Part shown: one piece after another, positions 8,851 through 16,303 of the stretch
How positions within the stretch are numbered: the first letter of the stretch is position 1
Layout of the letters: every line of letters begins with the position of its first letter
From: Actinomycetota bacterium
GTDB taxonomy: Bacteria > Actinomycetota > Acidimicrobiia > Acidimicrobiales > Ilumatobacteraceae
Direction of reading: 5' to 3'
NCBI GenBank assembly: GCA_009702045.1
Contig: WLIV01000009.1
Location: 1 to 64,000, forward strand
Length of the DNA: 64,000 nt
Notes under the pieces: model-generated
The model's database searches: none
The model's input: only the letters and a program-made list of their open reading frames with translations
What the model was told of the DNA's origin: nothing
Program-made: the position numbers and the translations under genes

Positions 8851-9045
8851 ATGAAGGTATGGGTTGATCCCGGTCGTTGTCGCGGGCACGCGCTGTGCCT
8901 CACACATGCGCCAGAGGCGTTCGAGTTCATCGATCTGGAAGATCGCTCCATCGTCATCGACGGTGCCGTTGGTCAGGTCGCGCTCGACGTCTTCCAGACC
9001 GCCGCCAAGAACTGCCCCGAGCGGGCAATCATCATCGAGGAGTGA
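8851..9045 (+). CDS. [3Fe-4S]-type ferredoxin, P450 redox partner
   Basis: A 64-residue ferredoxin with ligands Cys10, Cys16 and Cys55 in C-R-G-H-A-L-C ... C-P-E-R-A-I. His13 replaces the second cysteine, the usual arrangement in small actinobacterial P450-associated ferredoxins. The start ATG follows GGGGGAAG. It ends 8 nt before the P450 start, so the two are an operon and it is the likely electron donor to that P450. No ferredoxin reductase gene is nearby, so one must come from elsewhere in the genome. Confidence 0.92.
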   Translation: MKVWVDPGRCRGHALCLTHAPEAFEFIDLEDRSIVIDGAVGQVALDVFQTAAKNCPERAIIIEE

Positions 9046-9053
9046 GCGGCACC

Positions 9054-10274
9054 ATGGCCACGAACGCGAAGCACGTTATTGATTTCGACCACCACTCGCC
9101 GGTATTGCGTGACAACAACACTGAAGTCTTCAAGAGCCTCATGTACAACGAACACGGCTGCCCGATGGGCTGGTCCGAGCACCACGGTGGCTTTTGGGCG
9201 ATCTGGGGCTACGAGGCGTTGTACGCGGCGGTGCAGGACTGGCAGACCTTCAGCTCTGGTCACAGTGCGGAATGCCCCAAGGGTGTTCCCAGCACGAACT
9301 ACATCGACCCGCTGATCCCGATCGACTACGACGGGCAGATCCAGCAGGACTTCCGCAAGGTGGTGCTGAACTGGTTCAACCCCGGCCATGCCCGAGGTAT
9401 GCAGGCCCGCATTCAGCAGATCTGTGACGAGTTGGTGAACTCGTTCATCGAGCGTGGCGAAGCCGAGCTGAGCTACGAAATGTTCACCGCTATGCCGGCC
9501 ATCGTCACCCTCGAGATGCTCGGTTGGGATTCGTCGCGCTGGCGCGAGTGGGTCGACTGGGTGCACGCGATGATTCACGACGGGGTGCTTGACCCCGAGG
9601 GTTCGATGGAAGCCGTGATGAACCTCTATGGCAGCATCAACAAGGAAATCTCCGACCGACGCGACCATCTTGGCGACGACTTGTTCAGCGACATGATGCG
9701 CACCCCCGTGAACGATCGGCTGTTGACCGACGACGAGCTGCGCAACTTCGCATTGCTCGTGCTGCTCGGTGGTATGGACACGACGGCTGGCGTCACTGGC
9801 AACAGCCTGTTGCTGATCGACAAGGACCCCGCGCTGCGTCAACAACTGATCGACAACGTCGATCAGATGCCCAAGATCATCGAAGAGTTCCTGCGCATCG
9901 CCGGACCCGGCGGCGGTCTGTACCGCCGTGTCACCGCGGACACCGAGTTCTTCGGTGAACAGCTGAAGGAAGGCGAGAAGGTGCTGATGATGTTCTGGGC
10001 GGCGAGTCGCGATCCCAAGGCATTCCCCGACCCCGAGAAGATCGACATCTTTCGCGAGGAGAACCGGCACATGGCGTTCGGTCTCGGGCCGCACCGCTGC
10101 CTCGGCTCACACCACGCGCGCATGATGCTCTCAACGATGATGACTGCGATCTTCACCCGCTTCGCGGACTTCCAAGTGCAGTGGGACGGAGTCGAGCGGT
10201 TCGAGGACTGCGGCAGTGTCTACGCAGTGCGGCACCTTCCCGTGACGTTCACACCTGGGACGCGTCTGGTCTGA
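9054..10274 (+). CDS. Cytochrome P450
   Basis: A 406-residue soluble bacterial P450. The heme-binding loop is F-G-L-G-P-H-R-C-L-G with proximal Cys349. The I-helix oxygen-activation motif is G-G-M-D-T-T at about 239-244, and E-E-F-L-R gives the ExxR pair. It should hydroxylate a lipophilic substrate using electrons from the ferredoxin directly upstream. The real start is ATG 9054; an upstream extension overlapping the ferredoxin in another frame is not coding. General sequence style (D-P-L-I-P-I-D-Y-D-G near the N-terminus) resembles P450s acting on terpenoids or steroids, but the substrate cannot be fixed. A strong hairpin follows the gene. Confidence 0.93.
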   Translation: MATNAKHVIDFDHHSPVLRDNNTEVFKSLMYNEHGCPMGWSEHHGGFWAIWGYEALYAAVQDWQTFSSGHSAECPKGVPSTNYIDPLIPIDYDGQIQQDFRKVVLNWFNPGHARGMQARIQQICDELVNSFIERGEAELSYEMFTAMPAIVTLEMLGWDSSRWREWVDWVHAMIHDGVLDPEGSMEAVMNLYGSINKEISDRRDHLGDDLFSDMMRTPVNDRLLTDDELRNFALLVLLGGMDTTAGVTGNSLLLIDKDPALRQQLIDNVDQMPKIIEEFLRIAGPGGGLYRRVTADTEFFGEQLKEGEKVLMMFWAASRDPKAFPDPEKIDIFREENRHMAFGLGPHRCLGSHHARMMLSTMMTAIFTRFADFQVQWDGVERFEDCGSVYAVRHLPVTFTPGTRLV

Positions 10275-10281
10275 TGCGTCG

Positions 10282-10309
10282 TGGGTGGCTGGGTTCGCTC
10301 AGCCACCCA
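10282..10309. terminator. Bidirectional hairpin terminator
   Basis: TGGGTGGCTG and CAGCCACCCA form a perfect ten-pair stem with an eight-base loop, between the convergent P450 and SDR genes. The second arm overlaps the last codons of the SDR gene. It can serve both strands; no T-run. Confidence 0.65.
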
Positions 10310-11219
10310 TACGCAGGCCGGGGGCCTTGGTGCGGAACACATCGGTCGCGAACAGATCGCCGAGCTTCTCCGCGTCCCACCGCGTGCCACCGTTGTTGAG
10401 GATGACCTCTTCGGTCCAGCCCTTCATCCAGAAGATCTTCTCACTCATGGCGCGGATGACCTGACCGCTGACATGACTGGCCTGCGGGCTGGCCAACCAG
10501 GCGACCACCGGGCTGCACAGCGACGGATCGAAGCGGTCGAACTCCTCGTCGGGGATCTCGTCGGGCTCACGCACTTCAGCGCCGCTCATCGTTGCCGACA
10601 GTCGGGTGATGCCGCCGGGTCCGATGCAGTTGGCGGTGACGCCGAGCTTGTTGAGTTCCACATTGAGCGTCAGCGTCAGCGACACGATTGCACCCTTGGC
10701 CGTGGCGTAGTTGGTCTGGCCGAAGTTGCCGTGCAGACCGGCGCCGGACGTCGTGTTGATGATGCGGCCGTAGGTGGTGCCACCCGCGGCCTTGGCATCG
10801 TCGCGCCAGAACTTCGCCGCAGCGCGGCTGAGCAGCCAACTGCCGCGCACGTGCACGTTCATCACCAGGTCGAAGTCGGCGACGCTCATGTTCCAGATCG
10901 CCTTGTCGCGTACGATGCCGGCGTTGTTGACGAGGATGTCGAGGCGGCCGTACTCATCGAGCGCCTGCTGCACCATTGCGTTGGCCTGCTCCTCGTCGGC
11001 GACGTTGCCGTAGTTCGCCGAGGCCGTACCGCCGCGAGCCTTGATCAGCTCGACCACGACGTCGGCATCGCGGCCCGAGCCTTCGCCCTGCACGTTCGAG
11101 CCGAGGTCGTTGACGATCACGGTGGCGCCGTGCTTGGCCAATTCGAACGCGTGGCCGCGCCCGATGCCGTGGCCGGCGCCGGTGACGATCGCGATCTTTC
11201 CTTCGAGAAGTCCGGGCAT
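10299..11219 (-). CDS. SDR family dehydrogenase, hydroxyacyl-CoA type
   Basis: A 306-residue short-chain dehydrogenase similar in style to the dehydrogenase domain of peroxisomal multifunctional enzyme 2 (HSD17B4): G-L-L-E-G-K-I-A-I-V-T-G-A-G-H-G-I-G-R-G-H-A, V-N-D-L-G, N-N-A-G-I-V-R-D-K, and Y-A-T-A-K. That family oxidises 3-hydroxyacyl-CoA, and the same type recurs at 24928. ATG 11219 starts at the family N-terminus; the frame extends about 100 codons further upstream over the promoter and is not used. It is divergent from the hydratase gene, sharing a region with an operator at 11297. Confidence 0.85.
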   Translation of the reverse strand: MPGLLEGKIAIVTGAGHGIGRGHAFELAKHGATVIVNDLGSNVQGEGSGRDADVVVELIKARGGTASANYGNVADEEQANAMVQQALDEYGRLDILVNNAGIVRDKAIWNMSVADFDLVMNVHVRGSWLLSRAAAKFWRDDAKAAGGTTYGRIINTTSGAGLHGNFGQTNYATAKGAIVSLTLTLNVELNKLGVTANCIGPGGITRLSATMSGAEVREPDEIPDEEFDRFDPSLCSPVVAWLASPQASHVSGQVIRAMSEKIFWMKGWTEEVILNNGGTRWDAEKLGDLFATDVFRTKAPGLRMGG

Positions 11220-11296
11220 GACGTGCTCGCTTTCATCGTTGGGCGCTGTCTCGCGCCGCCAGAGAGGGGCGCTCCGTGTTGGACCGGAAGCCCTGC

Positions 11297-11310
11297 TGAC
11301 ACTAGCGTCA
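11297..11310. promoter_or_regulatory. TGAC-N6-GTCA operator between divergent SDR and hydratase
   Basis: TGACACTAGCGTCA, with TAGCGT as a possible -10 hexamer. It lies 30 nt before the plus-strand hydratase start and 77 nt before the minus-strand SDR start. Confidence 0.6.
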
Positions 11311-11340
11311 GAACGTTGCCGGATGCGAAGGGGAAGCACC

Positions 11341-12141
11341 ATGGGACTTGAAGTCGAAACCCGTGAGGGACTGGAGATCGAGCGCCATGACGGCGGAGTC
11401 GTGGTGCTGCGTCTGGCCCGACCCGATCGCCGCAACGCGGTCGACAATGCGACCGCTCGGGCGTACACGCAGTTCCTGAACGACGCCAACGTCGACTCGT
11501 CGGTGCGCTCGATTGTGCTCACCGGCACCGAGAAGAACTACTGCACCGGCGCCGATGTGCCGCCCGGTGCGACGAAGATGAACACGCTCGACTACCGCTA
11601 CGCCACTGAGGATTACCGCTCGTGGTTCAAGGCACTGTGGGAAGTGGAGAAGCCGGTCGTCAGCGCGGTCAACGGCAACGTCGCCGGCGCGGGCTGGATG
11701 ATGGCCCTGCTCGCCGACCTCGTGGTCGCCAACACCGACGCCCGCTGGACACACGTGTTCACCCGTCGTGGCATGGTGCCGCACGCAGGCGACCCGTACT
11801 TCCTGTCGAAGATCATCCCGTTCCACCGCCTCAACGAGATCGCCCTGCTCAGCGACACGCTCACGAGCGCTGATCTCGACAAGTGGGGGTTGATCAACCG
11901 TTGTGTCGCGGCCGACGACGTGCTGCCGACGGCCATGGAACTGGCCACCCGTCTGGCCGCTGGCCCCACTCGCACGTTGGGCCTCACCAAGCGTCTGTAT
12001 CGGCGTGCCCTGTCCACCGACATGGCCACCTCGTTCGAGGATGAGCGCAACGCCACGGCGCTCATCTCCACTACCAAGGACCGCGTCGAGGGCGTCATGT
12101 CCTTCGTCGAGGGTCGCCCGGCGAACTTCATCGGCGACTGA
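11341..12141 (+). CDS. Enoyl-CoA hydratase/isomerase family protein
   Basis: A 266-residue crotonase-fold protein, which should hydrate or isomerise an enoyl-CoA. Visible family elements are L-A-R-P-D-R-R-N-A-V near residue 28, the first oxyanion loop (Y-C-T-G-A-D), and V-N-G-N-V-A-G-A-G-W for the second. The segment where a catalytic Glu usually lies reads F-T-R-R-G-M-V-P-H-A-G, without an obvious glutamate, so activity may differ from classical hydration. AGGGGAAG precedes the ATG. First gene of a run with the double acyl-CoA dehydrogenase and another hydratase. Confidence 0.85.
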   Translation: MGLEVETREGLEIERHDGGVVVLRLARPDRRNAVDNATARAYTQFLNDANVDSSVRSIVLTGTEKNYCTGADVPPGATKMNTLDYRYATEDYRSWFKALWEVEKPVVSAVNGNVAGAGWMMALLADLVVANTDARWTHVFTRRGMVPHAGDPYFLSKIIPFHRLNEIALLSDTLTSADLDKWGLINRCVAADDVLPTAMELATRLAAGPTRTLGLTKRLYRRALSTDMATSFEDERNATALISTTKDRVEGVMSFVEGRPANFIGD

Positions 12142-12197
12142 ACCGCCCGTTCGTCGCATCTCATCTTCCTGTTGCTCATCTCTCCCAAAGGCCCGTC

Positions 12198-14351
12198 ATG
12201 TCCATCGCTCTGACCGAAGACCATCGTGCGCTCGCCGAGGTGGCGCAGTCGTTTCTCGCCGACCGTGGCGCCACCGAAGCCTCGCGCGCACTGCTGCGTG
12301 CCGATGCTGATGCGCTGCCGCCGTTCTGGGCCGCGTTGTGCGAACTGGGCTGGGCCGGTGTGCACCTGCCGGAGGAGTTGGGCGGTTCGGGCTACGGCCT
12401 GCCCGAGTTGATCATCGTCATCGAGGAACTCGGCCGTGTCGCAGCTCCCGGTCCGTTCCTCGCCACTGCGCACGCCTCAGCGGTCATCGCTGCTGTCGGC
12501 ACAACGGCGCAGCGCGAACTGCACTTGCGTGGTTTGGCCGATGGCTCGGTCATCGGTGCGGTCGCCGCGCCCGGCTCGCTGACACGGGGCGCTGACGGTC
12601 GACTGTCGGGTGAGGCCGGTGCTGTGCTCTCCGGCGAGTTGGCCGATCTGCTGCTGCTGCCGGTGGGTGACGACCTCGTCCTCATCGATGCCGCTGCCGT
12701 GCGGCGCGTGCCAACTGAGCAGCTCGATCCCACCCGCCGTGTCGCGCGTATCGATGTCGAGGGTCTCGTCGTCGCCGACAGCGAAGTCATCATCGGTGGC
12801 GCCGTGGTGGCCACCTCCATCGGCCGTCTGCTGGCCGCAGCAGAGGCAGTCGGTGGCGCCAGTGCATGTGTGGCGACGGCCACCGACTACGCCAAGGTGC
12901 GCGAGCAGTTCGGTCGCACGATCGGCTCGTTTCAGGCGGTGAAGCACCACCTGGCGAACATGCTCGTCGATGCCGAACTCGGGGCAGCCAACGCGTGGGA
13001 CGCTGCGCGTGCGGGTGCCACCGGCCCACAGGCGGTGCTCACCGCGGCCTTCGCTGCCACGCAGGCGCTGCCCGCGTATCGCCGCTGTGCGGAGAAGAAC
13101 ATCCAGATCCTCGGTGGCATCGGCTACACGTGGGAACACGACGCACACCTGCACCTGCGGCGTGCGTCGGTACTCGCGGCGCTCTTCGGCGGCGATCGTC
13201 AGGCACCGCTCGACGTGACAGCGTTGCTCGCCAGTGGCGTGCACCCGAACCTGGGTCTCGATCTGCCGCCCGAGGCCGAGCAGTACCGCGCCGAGGCCAA
13301 GACATTCCACGACAGGTACTTCTCGTTGCCGGTGGCCGAACGACAGGCCGCTGGTATCGAGTCGGGCTACCTGCTGCCGCACTGGCCCAAGCCGTTCGGC
13401 CGTGGCGCCAGCGTCGTCGAACAACTCGTGATCGACGAAGAGTTGGGCGATCTCGAACAACTCGAGTTGGGTATCGGTTCGTGGGTGCTGCTCACCATCG
13501 TGCAGTGCGGCACAGCGGAGCAGCTCCAACGCTGGATCGGGCCCTCGCTGCGCGGCGAGTACTACTGGTGTCAACTGTTCAGCGAACCCAACGCTGGCTC
13601 GGATGCAGCGGCCATCGCCACCAAGGCCACGCGGGTCGATGGTGGCTGGCTGGTGAACGGCCAGAAGGTGTGGACCAGCGGCGCTCACCACTCGACACAT
13701 GGTCTGGCCACCGTTCGTACCGACTCCACGTTGGGCAAGCATGGTGGTGTGTCGGCATTCGTGGTCGATATGAAGGCCAAGGGTGTGGAAGTGCGGCCAC
13801 TCACCGAACTGACCGGCGAGAACTTGTTCAACGAGGTGTTCTTCGACGATGTGTTCGTGCCGGACGATGATGTTGTCGGCGTGATCAACCAGGGTTGGGC
13901 CGTGGCCCGCGCCACGCTCGGCAATGAGCGCGTCTCCATCGGCGGTAACAAGGGGCGCCTGGACAACGTCGTCGTCGACGACCTCTTGCCGCTGCTGACC
14001 GGAGCACTGGAATGCGACACCGCGGCCCACATCGAGGTCGGTCAGTGCGCGGCAGAAGAGCATGCGATGGCAGCGCTGAACTTGCGCCACGTGTCGCGCT
14101 CGGTCATCGGCGGGCCTCCCGGTGCCGAGGGCAATATCACCAAACTGCTGTCCGCCGAGCACACGCAGAAGGCATCGCAGCTCGGTATGCGCCTGGCGCC
14201 GCTGGCCGGTATCACCGACGGCGCTGGGAAGATCCAGCATGGCTACCTGTTCAGCCGTTGTCTCACGATTGCTGGCGGTACCTCCGAGATCATGCGCAAC
14301 CTGATCGCCGAGCGCCTTCTGGGTCTGCCCCGCGACCCGCTCGCGAAGTAA
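12198..14351 (+). CDS. Tandem (fused) acyl-CoA dehydrogenase, FadE34-like
   Basis: 717 residues containing two acyl-CoA dehydrogenase domains in one chain. The first (about 1-345) has W-A-G-V-H-L-P-E-E-L-G-G-S-G-Y-G, a R-E-Q-F-G-R-T-I-G-S-F-Q-A-V-K-H segment and Q-I-L-G-G-I-G-Y-T-W-E-H-D-A-H. The second (about 350-717) has the FAD/substrate motif C-Q-L-F-S-E-P-N-A-G-S-D, Q-K-V-W-T-S, and C-terminal G-G-T-S-E-I-M-R-N. This length and order match FadE34/ChsE3 of mycobacteria (about 710 residues), which dehydrogenates a steroid C24 side-chain CoA ester; elsewhere the two domains are separate subunits. Flanked by two crotonases on the same strand. Confidence 0.9.
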   Translation: MSIALTEDHRALAEVAQSFLADRGATEASRALLRADADALPPFWAALCELGWAGVHLPEELGGSGYGLPELIIVIEELGRVAAPGPFLATAHASAVIAAVGTTAQRELHLRGLADGSVIGAVAAPGSLTRGADGRLSGEAGAVLSGELADLLLLPVGDDLVLIDAAAVRRVPTEQLDPTRRVARIDVEGLVVADSEVIIGGAVVATSIGRLLAAAEAVGGASACVATATDYAKVREQFGRTIGSFQAVKHHLANMLVDAELGAANAWDAARAGATGPQAVLTAAFAATQALPAYRRCAEKNIQILGGIGYTWEHDAHLHLRRASVLAALFGGDRQAPLDVTALLASGVHPNLGLDLPPEAEQYRAEAKTFHDRYFSLPVAERQAAGIESGYLLPHWPKPFGRGASVVEQLVIDEELGDLEQLELGIGSWVLLTIVQCGTAEQLQRWIGPSLRGEYYWCQLFSEPNAGSDAAAIATKATRVDGGWLVNGQKVWTSGAHHSTHGLATVRTDSTLGKHGGVSAFVVDMKAKGVEVRPLTELTGENLFNEVFFDDVFVPDDDVVGVINQGWAVARATLGNERVSIGGNKGRLDNVVVDDLLPLLTGALECDTAAHIEVGQCAAEEHAMAALNLRHVSRSVIGGPPGAEGNITKLLSAEHTQKASQLGMRLAPLAGITDGAGKIQHGYLFSRCLTIAGGTSEIMRNLIAERLLGLPRDPLAK

Positions 14352-14397
14352 GTTCCGTTCATACCTCTCCCCACCCCTTACCGCACGGAGTTTTCCC

Positions 14398-15141
14398 ATG
14401 AGTGTCCTGACAGAGATCCGCGATGGCGTGATGATCCTCACCCTCAACCGTCCCGAGGCGGGCAACTCGCTGAACCCCGAAGTCGGTGCCGGCATCGTGG
14501 CCGCGATCGACGAGGCCAACTCGAACCCCGAGGTTCGCACGCTGATCATCACCGGTGCTGGTGAGAAGATCTTCTGCGCCGGTATGGACCTCAAGGCGTT
14601 CGCCGCCGGCGAGAACATGGCGCTCGTTGCTGAGGGCCTCAGCAAGCTCACCAAGTGCGTGAAGCCTGTCATCGCCGCCGTCAACGGGATGGCGCTGGCC
14701 GGTGGTTTCGAAGTGATGATGAAGTGCGATTTGGTCGTCGCTGCCGATCACGCCAAGTTCGGTATCCCCGAGGTCAAGCGCGGCCTCGTCGCCGCCGGTG
14801 GCGGAACCCGCCTGGCACGTCGCATCCCGCTGCAGATCGCCCTCGAGTTGGGCCTCACCGGCGAGCCGATCCCGGCCGCTCGCGCACTCGAACTGGGACT
14901 GATCAACCGCGTCGTGCCCGCCGCCGACGTGATGAGCACTGCTCTGGCGCTCGCCGCGCTGATCACCGCCAACGGCCCGCTTGCGGTGCAGGCCACCAAG
15001 CGGCTGATGTGGGACGAGATCGGCGAGGATCCGCTCGAGCACATCGGCAGGACCGTCGGCCCGGTGTTCGCGAGCGAGGACGCCCGTGAAGGCGCGACCG
15101 CCTTCGGCCAGAAGCGTGCGCCGGAGTGGAAGGGCCGCTGA
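14398..15141 (+). CDS. Enoyl-CoA hydratase
   Basis: A 247-residue crotonase with L-N-R-P-E-A-G-N-S-L, oxyanion loop F-C-A-G-M-D-L-K, V-N-G-M-A-L-A-G-G-F-E and F-G-I-P-E-V-K-R-G-L-V-A-A-G-G-G, where the glutamate of P-E-V is in the usual catalytic position. It should add water across the double bond made by the preceding double dehydrogenase, 46 nt upstream. GGAG precedes the ATG. Ends before a pair of 28-bp-spaced repeat units. Confidence 0.9.
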   Translation: MSVLTEIRDGVMILTLNRPEAGNSLNPEVGAGIVAAIDEANSNPEVRTLIITGAGEKIFCAGMDLKAFAAGENMALVAEGLSKLTKCVKPVIAAVNGMALAGGFEVMMKCDLVVAADHAKFGIPEVKRGLVAAGGGTRLARRIPLQIALELGLTGEPIPAARALELGLINRVVPAADVMSTALALAALITANGPLAVQATKRLMWDEIGEDPLEHIGRTVGPVFASEDAREGATAFGQKRAPEWKGR

Positions 15142-15153
15142 GCCCCGCGCTCG

Positions 15154-15239
15154 TCGGCTTCTGGGAAGGAATCGTCCCACATCGGCTTCTGGGCAGGATC
15201 CGTTCCGGAATCCGGAACCGATCCTTCCCGGTTCGGCCG
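15154..15239 (+). repeat. Repeat family B, locus 1
   Basis: Two copies of CGGCTTCTGGG(A/C)AG start at 15155 and 15183, exactly 28 bp apart. They are followed by the inverted repeat GTTCCGGA-A-TCCGGAAC (15202-15218). The same arrangement occurs on the other strand near 49930 and 61450. Located between convergent genes, so it may also stop transcription. No transposase is adjacent. Confidence 0.6.
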
Positions 15240-15962
15240 CTAGAGGTTCCTGCGCAGCAGGGAGTGCACGCGCTCCCAGTGCAGTTCTGACGCGGCCCGG
15301 TGGTAGCGCTCGGTGCCTGGTGGCGCGTAGCCGTGCACGGCATCGGTGAACCAGTCGATCGTGTGCCGCACACCGGCGTGTTCGAGCGCATCGCGCATGA
15401 TCGGGACGTGCTCGCGTGGTGCGGTGACATCGTTGTCGCACCACCCGAAGTACAACTCGCCCTTGATGGCGTCGACTCCGCAGTGCGGGGAATCCGGCGT
15501 GTCGCGCACGAGCCATGCGCCGTGGATCGACGCGGCAGCGGCGACACGTTCGGGCAGCGCCTTGGCCAACGACACGACCAGGCCACCGCTCATGCAGAAG
15601 CCCACGGCACCCACCTTGCCGCCACGCGCCGCAGGGTCGGTGGCGGCGAACGCCAGCAGTGCCTCGGCGTCGGGCACGATGTTCGTGGGCGTGATCGTGC
15701 CCATCAGTTCCTTACGAGCGTGCATGTCCTCGTCGCTCATCCCGAACTCGCGGAACTCGCTGCCTCGGTAGTACAGGAACGGCAGCATCACGTAGTAGCC
15801 GGCGCTGGCCAGACGTGCGGCCATGTCCTTCAACGCCGGGCGGATGCTGGGCGCGTCCATCAGGTACAGCACCACCGGGTGTGGTCCGTCGTGCTCGGGG
15901 TGGAACACAATCGTGGGCATCACGCCGTCGGGTGTGGTGATGTCGACGATGTGTTCGATCAT
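15240..15962 (-). CDS. Dienelactone hydrolase family protein
   Basis: A 240-residue alpha/beta hydrolase. The nucleophile elbow is G-F-C-M-S-G-G with cysteine as nucleophile, as in dienelactone hydrolases. The acid (C-D-N-D region) and the histidine (V-H-G-Y-A-P-P-G) follow in order. It should open a lactone or hydrolyse a similar ester in the cytoplasm. It is the last gene of a four-gene minus-strand operon and overlaps the cupin gene by four bases (ATGA). It could hydrolyse a product of the molybdopterin oxidoreductase. Confidence 0.88.
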   Translation of the reverse strand: MIEHIVDITTPDGVMPTIVFHPEHDGPHPVVLYLMDAPSIRPALKDMAARLASAGYYVMLPFLYYRGSEFREFGMSDEDMHARKELMGTITPTNIVPDAEALLAFAATDPAARGGKVGAVGFCMSGGLVVSLAKALPERVAAAASIHGAWLVRDTPDSPHCGVDAIKGELYFGWCDNDVTAPREHVPIMRDALEHAGVRHTIDWFTDAVHGYAPPGTERYHRAASELHWERVHSLLRRNL

Positions 15963-16303
15963 TCGCTGGTTTCCTGTTTCGTCGCTGAGGCGAACAGCAC
16001 TGCAGGGTCTTCAGCGAAGGCGACGATCGCCCGGTAGCCCTCGTGGTCTTCGCGGTGCACGTTCTCGCCGATGTCGTCGATGCGGGTACCGGGTGGACAT
16101 ACGTGGAACTCGCTGGTGACGACATCGTGGAATCGCAACACACCGTCGACGATGAACACGATCGAGTCGAACGGGTGGAAGTGCGACTCGTTGTGCTCGG
16201 CGGCGACATCGCTGGCATACGGGTACCAACCCATCGCCTGGATCTCGGCACGCGCGTCGAGTTCGGTGCCGCTGAATGCTTGCAGGTGGACCACCATGCT
16301 CAT
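15959..16303 (-). CDS. Cupin domain protein
   Basis: A 114-residue single-domain cupin. Motif 1 is H-N-E-S-H-F-H-P-F-D-S-I-V-F-I-V-D-G, giving metal-ligand histidines. Motif 2 is weaker (P-P-G-T-R-I-D-D-I-G-E-N-V-H). Role could be a small metal-dependent isomerase, dioxygenase or binding protein. It lies between the molybdopterin oxidoreductase and the dienelactone hydrolase with four-base overlaps on both sides, so its function is probably tied to theirs. ATG 16297 is an equally possible start, two codons in. Confidence 0.8.
   Translation of the reverse strand: MSMVVHLQAFSGTELDARAEIQAMGWYPYASDVAAEHNESHFHPFDSIVFIVDGVLRFHDVVTSEFHVCPPGTRIDDIGENVHREDHEGYRAIVAFAEDPAVLFASATKQETSE

Noticed and set aside
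12477-14684. Antisense open frame of 735 codons
   Set aside because: It is the shadow of the double acyl-CoA dehydrogenase, whose motifs are unmistakable on the plus strand.
15154-15239. CRISPR-like reading of the 28-bp-spaced repeats
   Set aside because: Only two units per locus, no constant spacers, no cas genes, and copies lie on both strands at distant places.
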